Positions 28,252 through 38,099 of a DNA stretch of 64,000 bases are shown piece after piece; within the stretch, counting starts at the first letter, position 1, and the number at the start of each line of letters is the position of its first letter. The notes below the pieces were generated by a model. The model worked only from the letters and a program-made list of their open reading frames with translations. It had not been told where the DNA came from and did no database searches. The stretch spans positions 1,302,001 through 1,366,000 of the forward strand of contig NZ_CP099959.1 in assembly GCF_040409815.1 (NCBI RefSeq). Reading direction: 5' to 3'. This DNA is from Polynucleobacter sp. UK-FUSCHL-C3. GTDB taxonomy: Bacteria > Pseudomonadota > Gammaproteobacteria > Burkholderiales > Burkholderiaceae. Position numbers and translations under genes: made by a program.

Positions 28252-29940
28252 TCAGAAACTTTCACCCGGATTTCGGGGTTTTCTAGGCCCCTTAAAGGGT
28301 TTTCCCTTCGCAGGACGCCTTGGTCCGCCATTACCCGGTCCTGCACCTGACCCAGCACTAAAGCCGCTACCATGATGAATCTTTTGGCCCTTGGGGCGTT
28401 GTCCGCCCGGCTTTCCTCCGGTTCCCCGTTGACCTTTATGACCAAATCCTGATCGACCGCCCCCATTATTTGAACCTCGGCCCTGACCGGGCAAATGGGA
28501 TGTGCCCTGCGAATGATTCGAGGCCATAGTGAGAGCCTCCTTAGACCCCCAATACGAGACTGAAGTTTGCATTGGATCGGGCTGAAAATTGGGATCACTC
28601 TGGGGATCTCCTCCGGGGCCTCTTCCCTGCGGACCACCCTTATCTTTATTTCCCATTTGGGGAACTTTTAAACCGGCAGCTCGCATTAACTGAGTAATAT
28701 TTTCAAGAGGAACCTCTTCCCACTTACCGCGCCGTAAACGGGGAGGCAATATAAACATACCGTAGCGGGTTCGAATCAAACGAGAGACTACGTGCCCCGT
28801 AGCCTCAAACATGCGACGAACCTCACGATTACGTCCTTCGGTTAAAGCCACGGAGTACCAGCGGTTTGCTCCATCGCCACCGCCTTGACTTAAACGCAAA
28901 AAGCGGGCTTGACCATCATCGAGTTGAATCCCTGTTTTTAATTGCTCTGCAGATTCAGCAGACAACTCACCCAAGATACGGACGGCATATTCACGCTCAA
29001 CCCCATAACGAGGATGCATCAAGCGATTTGCCAACTCTCCGGAGGTGGTAAACAACAAAAGGCCTTCAGTATTGAAGTCCAATCGACCAACCGCAATCCA
29101 ACGGCCTTGACGAGGTTTCGGCAAGCGATCAAACACGCTTGGCCGACCCTCTGGATCGGCTTGGCTAACAATTTCGCCAGCAGGTTTGTGATACAAAATT
29201 ACACGTGGTGGTTTGGTCTGAATCTTACGATGCACAGGCTTACCGTTAATGCGTACGATATCGCTGGGCCCCACACGCTGACCAATGTGCGCCGGCATGC
29301 TGTTAACCGATACACGTCCCTGAATAATCAAATCTTCCATCTCACGACGCGAGCCCATGCCTGCATCGGCTAAGACTTTATGCAACTTAACAGTATCTTC
29401 ATCTTCAGCATCATCATCGAGACCATCGAGATCTGACCACACCTCATCGCGCAAGCTCAGTGGTAGCTCGTCCACGCTAGCAAATTGCAAGCGCTCTAAA
29501 TCAGTAGGATTGTCGAGCTCATCAGACTCTTCAGTACCCGCCTTGGTGGTCCGCTGTTCGATCCCGGCTTCATGGGAAATAACACCAGGCTCGTCAACCG
29601 GAGTGGGCTCTGAAGTCTCGGGGGCATCAAGAGCAGCATCAAACTCTCCGGACACCACAGAAGCAAACAATGCCTCGGTCTCCGCCTGGAGTTGTGCAGA
29701 TTTTGGTGCTGGCTTAATGGGCTCCCCGCCTGTATCCGCATGAGGGTTCGGCGAATCACGTCGCTTATTTTTATTACCGAACTTACCGCGTGACTTATGG
29801 TTTGGTTTATGGAAACGCTTGGGTCCTCGCTCACCGCGGTCCTTACGCTCCCCAGACTCCGCATCTGCCGAGGAAGGGCTATCGTCTGATCCACCTGCTA
29901 CTGGATTTGGTACGAGGGAGTCTTGATCAGGATTTGTCAT
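28252..29940 (-). CDS. rluB: 23S rRNA pseudouridine synthase, RluB type, with long disordered tails
   Basis: Predicted to make pseudouridine 2605 in 23S rRNA. An S4 RNA-binding domain ([25 protein letters not shown]) is followed by the RsuA-family catalytic domain with [14 protein letters not shown] (catalytic Asp) and [23 protein letters not shown]. At 562 residues it is roughly twice E. coli RluB: the first about 180 residues are acidic/charged and the last about 130 are Gly/Arg/Lys-rich with RGG-like repeats. RluE/RluF paralogy is less likely because of the order scpB-rluB, which is typical. It overlaps scpB by 14 bp. Confidence 0.93.
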   Translation of the reverse strand: MTNPDQDSLVPNPVAGGSDDSPSSADAESGERKDRGERGPKRFHKPNHKSRGKFGNKNKRRDSPNPHADTGGEPIKPAPKSAQLQAETEALFASVVSGEFDAALDAPETSEPTPVDEPGVISHEAGIEQRTTKAGTEESDELDNPTDLERLQFASVDELPLSLRDEVWSDLDGLDDDAEDEDTVKLHKVLADAGMGSRREMEDLIIQGRVSVNSMPAHIGQRVGPSDIVRINGKPVHRKIQTKPPRVILYHKPAGEIVSQADPEGRPSVFDRLPKPRQGRWIAVGRLDFNTEGLLLFTTSGELANRLMHPRYGVEREYAVRILGELSAESAEQLKTGIQLDDGQARFLRLSQGGGDGANRWYSVALTEGRNREVRRMFEATGHVVSRLIRTRYGMFILPPRLRRGKWEEVPLENITQLMRAAGLKVPQMGNKDKGGPQGRGPGGDPQSDPNFQPDPMQTSVSYWGSKEALTMASNHSQGTSHLPGQGRGSNNGGGRSGFGHKGQRGTGGKPGGQRPKGQKIHHGSGFSAGSGAGPGNGGPRRPAKGKPFKGPRKPRNPGESF

Positions 29941-30556
29941 CGTGCTCGGGATTACTTGGCAGATCTAAGGGAATCACTGTTTCAACAGTCGCATCAGCAT
30001 CAAACTCAATCACTGCTTGGCCTAAGGCTTCTGCTGAAATAGAGCCATCTTCTAACATCGGGAGGCTTTGTAAATCTTTTAAGCCGAGATCATCTAAAAA
30101 CTGTTTGGTAGTTGCATACAGACCAGGTCGGCCGATAGTATCTTTATGACCAACCACCTCAACCCAGCCACGATCTTCGAGCTGACGCATTACATTGCTA
30201 CTCACCACCACGCCACGTACCTCTTCAATTTCCCCACGGGTAACAGGTTGACGGTAGGCGATGATGGCCAACGTTTCCATAACGGCTCGCGAATACTTTG
30301 GTGGTTTTTCTGGCGTTAAGCGATCTAAATACTCGCGCATATTGAGGCGACTCTGAAAACGCCAACCCGTTGCTATGTTAACCAGCTCCATACCCTTGTC
30401 ATGCCATTCTTTTTGGATCTCAAATAATATTTTTTGAAGATCAGCAGAAGCCAAAGGGGGTTCTACAAATAATCGGCTTAATTCATTTGCCGTTAAAGGT
30501 TCTTGAGCGCAAATTAATGCGGTCTCTACTACACGCTTATAGTGATCAATATCCAT
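29927..30556 (-). CDS. scpB: chromosome segregation and condensation protein ScpB
   Basis: Winged-helix kleisin-associated subunit that works with SMC and ScpA in chromosome compaction. The 209 residues show [22 protein letters not shown] and the conserved [29 protein letters not shown] segment (residues about 90-115) and [32 protein letters not shown]. scpA is not adjacent within the window upstream; the gene upstream is divergent. rluB overlaps the 3' end. Confidence 0.95.
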   Translation of the reverse strand: MDIDHYKRVVETALICAQEPLTANELSRLFVEPPLASADLQKILFEIQKEWHDKGMELVNIATGWRFQSRLNMREYLDRLTPEKPPKYSRAVMETLAIIAYRQPVTRGEIEEVRGVVVSSNVMRQLEDRGWVEVVGHKDTIGRPGLYATTKQFLDDLGLKDLQSLPMLEDGSISAEALGQAVIEFDADATVETVIPLDLPSNPEHDDKS

Positions 30557-30756
30557 ACAATTTGGCTAAACAGGATTTACCTGTTTAATGGTTCATTCGC
30601 AATCGTCAAAATGGGTTTGGGGTGTTTTCTGGCTAACGCAGGGCTCACTCAAGTTAATTCTTATTTTGGGGATGCCCGGCAATCAAACGAATCTTTTAGT
30701 TTCGTAGCAATTTGCACCGATTACCCATTATAAGGTAGGGTCAATACAATAGCCAT

Positions 30757-31665
30757 ATGTCGCATTTATCCCGTCCTCCTAAAGCCCATCAACCAAGCCG
30801 TCGCAACGCACTGAAAGCCATGGGGCTATTTGGTGTCAGCGCCCTATCTGGATGCGGTTTATTAAGCAAAAGCCGTAAGCCCAATATCGCTCTTGTTTTG
30901 GGTTCTGGCGCTGCCAGAGGTTTTGCCCATATCGGGGTCATCAAGATGCTTGAGTCGCAAGGAATTCGTCCAAATATAGTGGTGGGGACTAGCGCTGGGA
31001 GTGTGATTGCTGCTCTTTATGCCTCTGGTTATAGCGGTCTTGATCTCAACCGCATTGGTCTAAATCTTGATGAGGCCGCCATTGCAGACTGGGCATATCC
31101 ATTCGCGGGTCGGTTTGGTGGCTTGATTAAAGGAGATGCACTTCAGAGCATGGTGAATCGTGAGGTTCAAAACAAAGCCATCGAGCAAATGAGCATTCCC
31201 TTAGGTATTGTTGCCACAGAACTACACACTGGCAAAGGGGTTCTATTTCAGAGGGGGGATACTGGCCTCGCAGTGCGCGCTTCTTGCAGTGTGCCTGGAG
31301 TTTTTCAACCGGCAATGATTCAAGGAAAAGAATATGTCGACGGCGGTCTGGTGGCTCCTGTCCCTGTTCGTTATGCTCAAGAGATGGGTGCTAACTTTAT
31401 TATTGCGGTCAACATCTCATCCGATACAAACACTTTTAATTCTAGTGGCACCCTAGGGCTTTTACAGCAAACGATCAACATCATGCAACAAAGCATTAAT
31501 CAATATGAAATTGTCAAAGCAGATGTTCTGATTACCCCACAGCTCAAGCAAATGGGTAGCGCAGACTTTCGTTCCAGAAACGCTGCCATCCTTGCAGGTG
31601 AGCAAGCTGCTCAAGAGAAAATTACCGAGATACGAGAAAAACTAAGAATCTTTGAATCGAAATGA
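30757..31665 (+). CDS. patatin-like phospholipase family lipoprotein
   Basis: Predicted Ser-Asp lipid acyl hydrolase. The 302 residues contain the oxyanion motif LVLGSGAARGFAHIGVIK, nucleophile Ser79 in GTSAGS, and Asp195 in YVDGGLVAPVPV, so both catalytic residues are present. The N-terminus combines a twin-arginine motif (RRNALKAMGLFGVSALSGC) with a lipobox Cys33, suggesting a Tat-exported lipoprotein. It is monocistronic; its physiological lipid substrate is unknown. The next gene converges 3 bp away. Confidence 0.9.
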   Translation: MSHLSRPPKAHQPSRRNALKAMGLFGVSALSGCGLLSKSRKPNIALVLGSGAARGFAHIGVIKMLESQGIRPNIVVGTSAGSVIAALYASGYSGLDLNRIGLNLDEAAIADWAYPFAGRFGGLIKGDALQSMVNREVQNKAIEQMSIPLGIVATELHTGKGVLFQRGDTGLAVRASCSVPGVFQPAMIQGKEYVDGGLVAPVPVRYAQEMGANFIIAVNISSDTNTFNSSGTLGLLQQTINIMQQSINQYEIVKADVLITPQLKQMGSADFRSRNAAILAGEQAAQEKITEIREKLRIFESK

Positions 31666-31668
31666 CTC

Positions 31669-32322
31669 TTACAAATTACGTGTTTGTACCCGTAATTTCT
31701 TGGCTTCCTGAATCAAAGCATTGCGCTCTGCATTACTAAGCTCATCGCTACCGTCTAAACGACGAGCGCCATCAAAACGCTTATCCCAATAGGTGCTCGC
31801 TAAATCATCGACACGAACCGTGGAGCCTTTGGCGGGCGAATGAATAAATTTATTGTCGCCCACATAGATACCGACATGCGAGAAGGTCAAGCGCATTGTG
31901 TTGAAGAACACCAAATCACCGGGTTGAAGTTCTTCGCGCGTAATGGGCTTACCGACCTTACTCATTTGCGATGACTTAGGGGGCAATAAAAAACCTAGCT
32001 TATCTCTGAACACAAATCTGACAAAGCCGCTGGCATCTAAACCCGATTGAGGTAAATCACCATTCCAGCGATAACGAACTCCAATAAGTTGCATTGCCTC
32101 GTTAATCAAAGATTCTGTTTTGCTTGATACCGAATCAACTACTTGATAAGTGAAACGAGCAAAGTATGAAGAGGTACTCTCAAGAATGCTCTCAACTTTA
32201 GTACCTTCTTTATTGCTTGCCTCCTCAGTAGTATTGGCAGAAAGCAAAGGCGAAGCGAAGCCCAAAACCAGAACGGTCAAGGACTTTAAAGACAAAGAGA
32301 TCGCTTGCTTTTTCAAAGACAT
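31669..32322 (-). CDS. NlpC/P60 (C40) domain protein with catalytic Cys replaced by Ala
   Basis: Exported by a signal peptide (ISLSLKSLTVLVLGFASPLLSA). The C40 domain spans about residues 68-190: EAMQLIGVRYRWNGDLPQSG, then LDASGFVRFVF where active members have DCSGFV. The codon for residue 97 is GCC (Ala), so the nucleophile is missing, while the His in FSHVGIYVGD and the third polar residue in FIHSP remain. The frame is intact and otherwise conserved, so it may be a non-catalytic peptidoglycan-binding or regulatory homologue rather than an active endopeptidase. Confidence 0.88.
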   Translation of the reverse strand: MSLKKQAISLSLKSLTVLVLGFASPLLSANTTEEASNKEGTKVESILESTSSYFARFTYQVVDSVSSKTESLINEAMQLIGVRYRWNGDLPQSGLDASGFVRFVFRDKLGFLLPPKSSQMSKVGKPITREELQPGDLVFFNTMRLTFSHVGIYVGDNKFIHSPAKGSTVRVDDLASTYWDKRFDGARRLDGSDELSNAERNALIQEAKKLRVQTRNL

Positions 32323-32411
32323 AGCTCAATTCTAACAAAGCTAATCCGATTTAGAAAGCGGTATTGCCGAGATTTATAGTCTAAGTAACTGTTTTTTATA
32401 GGAATTTAGAT

Positions 32412-34073
32412 CTATACCAGCTCTGCAGCGGCAAATAAGGCCTTGGTATAAGGCTCTTTAGGGCTCGCAATCATCGCCTCGGTCTCACCGTATTCAACAA
32501 CCTCCCCACCGCGCAAGACCATCAGTTCATGAGACATCGCACGGATTACCGCCAGATCATGGCTAATGATTAAGTAGGCCAAGTTGTACTTTTTCTGGAG
32601 AGCGCTGAGCAATGCTAAGACCTGTTTTTGAATCGACACGTCCAAGGCCGAGCTTGGTTCATCCAAGACCAAAATCTGTGGTTTTAAGATCAGAGCGCGA
32701 GCAATTGCAATCCGCTGTCGTTGGCCACCCGAGAACTCATGTGGATAGCGCATCATCACTGAACGATCCAGACCCACTTCACGCAAGATCTCAATGACAC
32801 GCGCCTCACGCTCCACAGTCGATAGCGTTGGTTGATGAATATTTAATCCCTCTGAAACAATATCAAAGATGGTCATACGGGGCGATAGAGAACCAAATGG
32901 ATCCTGAAAAATAACCTGTAAGTTCGCCCGCATTGCTCTTCTAGCAAGCGGTGACATTGCCTGCCACGATTGGTCCAAAACTGCCACATCACCAGCAAGG
33001 CGTGCGGTGGTCTCGCCCAGTAGACCCAAGATTGCCATTGCTAAGGTGGTTTTGCCAGATCCAGATTCACCAATTACACCGATGGTTTGACCTTGCTTTA
33101 GTTGGAAGCTCAAGGGTTGCAATACGGTATTGCGTTTTGCTTTGGTAAACCATTTCGCAATGCGCAGACCCGCTCCCGAGAAATTAGACTGGGGATAAGA
33201 AACGCTTAAACCATTTACTTTTAGGAGCACCGGCGCTAGGGGCACTAGGGGCAACAGCTCCCTCACAGGCTGACTATTAACCAATTGCTCCGTGTAATTA
33301 TTTTTAGGGTGTGCAAATACCTCATGGGTAGAGCCACTTTCTACCAAGCAACCCTGATTCAAAACACCCACACGATGGGCAAAGTGTCTCACTAAATTAA
33401 GATCATGGGTAATTAAAAGAATCGCCATCCCTCCCCGCTCTTTAGCCTCTTCTTGTAAGTCTTTTAACAAATCCAAAATCTGTAAACGCAAGCTCACATC
33501 CAAGGCGGTGGTTGGTTCATCGGCAATCAATAATCGTGGCTTACATGCCAATGCCATGGCGATCATGGCGCGCTGTCGTTGCCCTCCTGATAGTTGATGA
33601 GGATAGGCATGAAAACGCTCTTCTGGTTCTGGTATACCCGTTTTCTTGAGCAATGCAACGGCTGTATTTCGACATTCGGCAAGTGGCAATAAAGGCTCAT
33701 GCACTTGAACCGCTTCGACAATCTGATTGCCAATGGTAAACAATGGATTTAATGCGGTCATCGGTTCCTGAAAAATCATGGCGATCTCGCGCCCCCGTAT
33801 CTCCCGAATTTGCTCCAGACTTAAATCCAAAAGATTGACCTCTGTACCATCCGCCCTGCGCCAATAAATTTTGCCAGTAAGGTGCGCTCCCTCAGGCTGT
33901 AAACGCAATGGTGAGAGAGCGGTTAATGTTTTGCCAGAGCCCGATTCGCCCACTAAGGCGATGCGCTCACCCACGCCAATCTCCAGCGAGAGCTCACGAA
34001 CTGCAAATTTCTCACGACGACCTGTACCAAACGAGAGTGAAAAGTTCTCATAACGTAATAGACTGGTGCTCAT
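32412..34073 (-). CDS. yejF: peptide ABC transporter ATP-binding protein, YejF type
   Basis: Two fused ABC ATPase domains power oligopeptide uptake. Each half (553 residues in total) has a Walker A GESGSGKT (residues 42-49 and about 335) and a signature motif (LSGGQRQR; FSGGQRQR), with LLIADEPTTALDVS and LVLDEPSSALDVS as Walker B. The fused form and the gene order yejA-B-E-F identify the Yej system, which in E. coli imports peptides including microcin C. It overlaps yejE by 4 bp. Confidence 0.94.
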   Translation of the reverse strand: MSTSLLRYENFSLSFGTGRREKFAVRELSLEIGVGERIALVGESGSGKTLTALSPLRLQPEGAHLTGKIYWRRADGTEVNLLDLSLEQIREIRGREIAMIFQEPMTALNPLFTIGNQIVEAVQVHEPLLPLAECRNTAVALLKKTGIPEPEERFHAYPHQLSGGQRQRAMIAMALACKPRLLIADEPTTALDVSLRLQILDLLKDLQEEAKERGGMAILLITHDLNLVRHFAHRVGVLNQGCLVESGSTHEVFAHPKNNYTEQLVNSQPVRELLPLVPLAPVLLKVNGLSVSYPQSNFSGAGLRIAKWFTKAKRNTVLQPLSFQLKQGQTIGVIGESGSGKTTLAMAILGLLGETTARLAGDVAVLDQSWQAMSPLARRAMRANLQVIFQDPFGSLSPRMTIFDIVSEGLNIHQPTLSTVEREARVIEILREVGLDRSVMMRYPHEFSGGQRQRIAIARALILKPQILVLDEPSSALDVSIQKQVLALLSALQKKYNLAYLIISHDLAVIRAMSHELMVLRGGEVVEYGETEAMIASPKEPYTKALFAAAELV

Positions 34074-35095
34074 GCTTTCACTCCAGTCAGCGGATTGCTC
34101 TTGCGGGAGTCAAATGCATCGCGCAAGGCTTCGCCCATAAAGGTTAGCAAGAGTAATGTGCCGCCCAGCACCACAAAGGTTGATAAAGAAATCCACCAGG
34201 CATCTAAGTTGGCCTTACCTTGTGACAAAAGCTCGCCCAAACTCGGGGTACCAGGAGGTACGCCCAATCCCAAAAAGTCTAGGCTGGTTAGGGATAAAAT
34301 AGATGCGCTCATCCGAAATGGTAAGAATGTAATGACTGGGGTCAAGCTATTGGGCAAAATATGACGCCACATGATTTGCGCATTTGTGAGGCCTAATGCT
34401 TTAGCAGCCCGCACATACTCCAAGGCACGATTCCGAAAGAACTCTGCTCGCACATAGTCCGATAGACCCATCCATCCAAATGCTGCTAACAAAATAATCA
34501 ATAGAAGAACGCTGGGATTAAAGATCGAGGCAAAAATAATCAATAGGTATAACTCGGGCATCGCTGACCAAATCTCAATGATGCGTTGCGTAATCAGATC
34601 AAAGCGCCCCCCAAAGAATCCCATCAGTGCGCCAGTCAAGACCCCAACCACGACTCCCACAATCGTTAAGGCAATGCCAAATAAAATAGAGAGACGAAAG
34701 CCATAAATTAAGCGAGATAAAACATCACGACCTCGATCGTCTGTGCCTAACCAGTTATCCAATGAAGGCGATGCAGGATTTGGCTCCTTGGAGAAATAAT
34801 TTAAGGTCTGAAAGCTATACGGGATGGGTGGGTAAATAGCCCAATTAGAACCTTGTGTAATATTTTTCTTGATATCGGGATCTAAGAAATCGGTTGGAGT
34901 GGCAAAGTCTCCTCCAAAGACAGTTTCTGGATGATTTTGAATCATGGGGAAATAAAACTGGCCCTCATAGCGCACTACCAGAGGTTTGTCATTCGCAATG
35001 AGTTCTGCACAAAGACTAAGTCCGAAGAGAATCGAAAAAATCCACAGACTCCAGTAGCCTAAGCGATTGGACTTAAAGCGTGACCAGCGACTCAC
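34070..35095 (-). CDS. yejE: peptide ABC transporter permease, YejE type
   Basis: Inner-membrane permease of the Yej importer. The 341 residues have an N-terminal helix (YWSLWIFSILFGLSLCAELIA), a periplasmic loop, and a C-terminal five-helix permease core with the EAA motif EYVRAAKALGLTNAQIMWRHILPN. WLGTDDRGRDVLSRLIYGFR is the conserved segment of the DppC/OppC group. Both ends overlap neighbours by 4 bp (ATGA). Confidence 0.94.
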   Translation of the reverse strand: MSRWSRFKSNRLGYWSLWIFSILFGLSLCAELIANDKPLVVRYEGQFYFPMIQNHPETVFGGDFATPTDFLDPDIKKNITQGSNWAIYPPIPYSFQTLNYFSKEPNPASPSLDNWLGTDDRGRDVLSRLIYGFRLSILFGIALTIVGVVVGVLTGALMGFFGGRFDLITQRIIEIWSAMPELYLLIIFASIFNPSVLLLIILLAAFGWMGLSDYVRAEFFRNRALEYVRAAKALGLTNAQIMWRHILPNSLTPVITFLPFRMSASILSLTSLDFLGLGVPPGTPSLGELLSQGKANLDAWWISLSTFVVLGGTLLLLTFMGEALRDAFDSRKSNPLTGVKA

Positions 35096-36165
35096 GAGCC
35101 ACCTCCTGAACCAAACTGTATACGTGGATCAACCAAGACATAACAAAGATCAGAAATTAGTTTTGTGACCAAACCAATTAAGGTAAATAAATAAAGAGTG
35201 CCAAATACCACCGGATAATCCCGCTTCATGACCGCCTCATACGACAGCAAGCCAAGGCCATCCAATGAAAACAAGGTCTCAATGAGCAATGAGCCTGCAA
35301 AGAATGCGCCAATGAATGCTGCTGGGAATCCAGTGATTAAGGGGATAAGTGCATTACGAAAAACATGCTTCCAAAGAACCTTATTCTCACTTACCCCTTT
35401 TGCTCTTGCCGTTAAGACATATTGCTTGCGGATCTCTTCCAAAAAAGAGTTTTTGGTGAGCATGGTAATCACTGCAAAGCTTCCGAGAACCGATGCTGTA
35501 ATAGGCAATACTAGATGCCATAAATAATCTAAGACCTTACCCATCATGCTGAGCTCATTCCAGTTATCAGAAGTTAAACCCCGCAACGGAAAGATCTGTA
35601 AAAAACTGCCACCACCAAACAATACAAGCAACAAAACTCCTAAAACAAATCCGGGGATTGCATAGCCAACCAAAATCATGGTGCTGGTAACTCGGTCAAA
35701 ACGTGTACCATCGCGTACCGCCTTAGAAATACCCAAAGGGATCGATATCAAGTAACTAATAAAGAAGGTCCACAAACCAATGCTGATAGATACTGGTAAT
35801 TTAGAGATCACCAGATCCCACACACTCTTGTGTTGGTAGTAACTTTGGCCCAGATCAAACTGAGCAAATCGTTTAAGCATCGCAAAGTAACGCTCCAGGG
35901 CCGGCTTATCAAAACCATATAAAGCCTTAACTTGCTCTAGACGCTCCGCATCCAAGCCTTGCCGACCGCGATAGGTGGTTCCTCCACCTGATGACTCACC
36001 GCCGACTGCGGCATCTCCTTTTCCCCGAAGCTCTAGCATTAACTGCTCTACAGGACCGCCGGGAACAAATTGCACCACAGCAAAGGTTAGGGTCAGCACC
36101 CCCAGCAAAGTCGGGATCATCAACAAAATACGCTTCAGAATATAACTAAGTAGCTCTGAGTTCAT
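35092..36165 (-). CDS. yejB: peptide ABC transporter permease, YejB type
   Basis: Second permease of the Yej importer. The 357 residues start YILKRILLMIPTLLGVLTLTF, as in DppB/OppB proteins, with a Gly-rich loop and the EAA motif YVLTARAKGVSENKVLWKHVFRNALIPLITGFP. ATGA overlaps with yejA and yejE show tight coupling. Confidence 0.94.
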   Translation of the reverse strand: MNSELLSYILKRILLMIPTLLGVLTLTFAVVQFVPGGPVEQLMLELRGKGDAAVGGESSGGGTTYRGRQGLDAERLEQVKALYGFDKPALERYFAMLKRFAQFDLGQSYYQHKSVWDLVISKLPVSISIGLWTFFISYLISIPLGISKAVRDGTRFDRVTSTMILVGYAIPGFVLGVLLLVLFGGGSFLQIFPLRGLTSDNWNELSMMGKVLDYLWHLVLPITASVLGSFAVITMLTKNSFLEEIRKQYVLTARAKGVSENKVLWKHVFRNALIPLITGFPAAFIGAFFAGSLLIETLFSLDGLGLLSYEAVMKRDYPVVFGTLYLFTLIGLVTKLISDLCYVLVDPRIQFGSGGGS

Positions 36166-38051
36166 TTACGTGCCTCTTGTAACCACCAGGTGGATAAGAT
36201 CCATGATTCAGCGGAGTAATACAAAGGAGGATTGGGGTAGCCCATCTCCTTACGAAATGCGATACGATGCGTCGGGTTATACCAATGAGGAACTACGAAG
36301 TAACTGTTCCATAACACTCGATCTAATGAACGGGTAGCTGCTTGTAACTGCTCACGGGTCTCGGCTTTTACGATCGCATCAATCAGGGCATCCACGACTG
36401 GGGATTGCACACCAATGACATTATCCGATCCTCTCTCTTTGGCAGCTGCACTCCCAAATCGGTCATATAGTTCATTACCGGGACTTTGCGTATCGGGGAA
36501 GCGTATGGTGGTCATATCAAAATCATAATCATCCATCCGTTTCTGGTGCAAAGCATAGTCACTAGTTCGTATCTCAACTTTGATGCCTAACTTTTCTAAG
36601 TTACGCACATAGGCAGAAAGAATCCGCATGAAGAAGGGACCATCCTCCACAATCTCGAAACGAAAGATTTCTCCTTTCGAGTTTCGCAGTGCTCCATCGC
36701 GATAGGTCCACCCCGCTTCTGCTAACAACTCACGGGCTTTGCGTAAATTGTTCCGTAAGCTGCTCGGGGCTTCTGTACTGGGCGGTGGGGGCATTGCCCC
36801 AAAGACTGCCTCAGGAACATGTTGAGGATACTTCGCTTGTAATGGTTTTAATAGCTTGAGTTCGGCTTCTGTCGGGACCGTTTCGCCTCGGTAGTTCGCA
36901 CTCAAATCACTATTGGTGTAATAACTGTTTATACGTCCATATTGATCAAAAAAGAGTTGTCGATTTAACCACTGAAAATCGAGGGCGTAACCCAGGGCTT
37001 TGCGCACACGGACATCCTGAAAAATGGGACGACGTAGGTTCATGGCAAAACCCTGCATACCGGCACCATTATGATTGGCGAAGGCTTTCTTAATGAGAGT
37101 GCCATTATTAAACTTTGGGCCCACATAACTCTTTGCCCAGTTCTTGGCACGGTACTCGACTAAGGCATCAAACTCCCCCGCCTTAAATGCTTCGAGACGC
37201 ACCGCATCATCGCTGTATAACTTATAAACAATCCGATCAAAGTTATAAAAGCCGACCCGCACATTGACCTTGTTACCCCAATAATTTGGATTACGTTTAT
37301 AGATCATTGATTTACCAGCACGAAAGGACTCGATGACGTAAGGGCCACTGCCAATTGGATGCTCAAAAGTAATTTTGTCAAAGGCAGTAACACTACCGTC
37401 TGTTTTAACACCCCAGTTCTTGGAGAAGATTGGCAGGCCACCCACCATCAACGGTAGTTCGCTATTACGAGTCTTGAAATCAAAACGTATCACCCGTTCA
37501 GAAACAACTACCGCTTGTTTAACATCTGCATAGATAGTTCTATATTGTGGATTTGCCAGCTTACTCATTAAGGTGTCAAAACTGTGTTTAACATCACTAG
37601 CCAATATAGGTGAGCCATCCGAGAACTGCGCCTCAGGTCGGATCCGAAAACTCACTGACATTTTGTCAGGTGCTACTTGAATATCTTCGGCAATCAAGCC
37701 ATAAACACTAGATACTTCATCGGCACTACCTACTGCCAAGGACTCAAACATTAAGGCACCAATACCAGGCGCCGTTACCCCTCGAAGAGTAAACGGATTG
37801 AATTTATCAAAACTGGTTCGCCGATCTGGGTTGGGTAGGGTTAGGGTGCCGCCTTTAGGAGCATTTGGATTGGCGTATTCAAAATGAGCAAAGCCTTCGG
37901 CATATTTGGGCTTCCCATACTGAGCAATCCCTTGGGCAGCAGCACTTTCTCCCGAATAAAACCCTAGGCCACATAAGAGTCCAAGAGTAATAAGGAGAAC
38001 CTGGGCCCTAAATGGCATCCCTACAGGATTAGGTCTAATTTGGCTTAGCAT
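36162..38051 (-). CDS. yejA: peptide ABC transporter substrate-binding protein, YejA type
   Basis: Periplasmic receptor (SBP family 5) of the Yej importer. Signal core AQVLLITLGLLCGLGFYSGESAAAQ is followed by QYGKPKYAEGFAHFEYANPNAPKGG, VSFRIRPEAQFSDGSPILASDV and HPIGSGPYVIESF, with NGAGMQGFAMNLRRPIFQDVRVRKAL typical of YejA. The start is uncertain: ATG 38051 is used here; ATG 38018 gives a cleaner signal peptide, and TTG 38078 a longer one. Divergent from fabI with very little space between, so promoters overlap coding ends. Confidence 0.9.
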   Translation of the reverse strand: MLSQIRPNPVGMPFRAQVLLITLGLLCGLGFYSGESAAAQGIAQYGKPKYAEGFAHFEYANPNAPKGGTLTLPNPDRRTSFDKFNPFTLRGVTAPGIGALMFESLAVGSADEVSSVYGLIAEDIQVAPDKMSVSFRIRPEAQFSDGSPILASDVKHSFDTLMSKLANPQYRTIYADVKQAVVVSERVIRFDFKTRNSELPLMVGGLPIFSKNWGVKTDGSVTAFDKITFEHPIGSGPYVIESFRAGKSMIYKRNPNYWGNKVNVRVGFYNFDRIVYKLYSDDAVRLEAFKAGEFDALVEYRAKNWAKSYVGPKFNNGTLIKKAFANHNGAGMQGFAMNLRRPIFQDVRVRKALGYALDFQWLNRQLFFDQYGRINSYYTNSDLSANYRGETVPTEAELKLLKPLQAKYPQHVPEAVFGAMPPPPSTEAPSSLRNNLRKARELLAEAGWTYRDGALRNSKGEIFRFEIVEDGPFFMRILSAYVRNLEKLGIKVEIRTSDYALHQKRMDDYDFDMTTIRFPDTQSPGNELYDRFGSAAAKERGSDNVIGVQSPVVDALIDAIVKAETREQLQAATRSLDRVLWNSYFVVPHWYNPTHRIAFRKEMGYPNPPLYYSAESWILSTWWLQEARK

Positions 38052-38099
38052 ATGCAACAATTGTAGATAGCAAATCAATTTTGGAGTAAAGGACTCAAG

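Noticed and set aside
31669-32322. NlpC/P60 gene as a pseudogene
   Set aside because: The frame, signal peptide and remaining domain are intact; only the nucleophile is changed, so decay is not supported.
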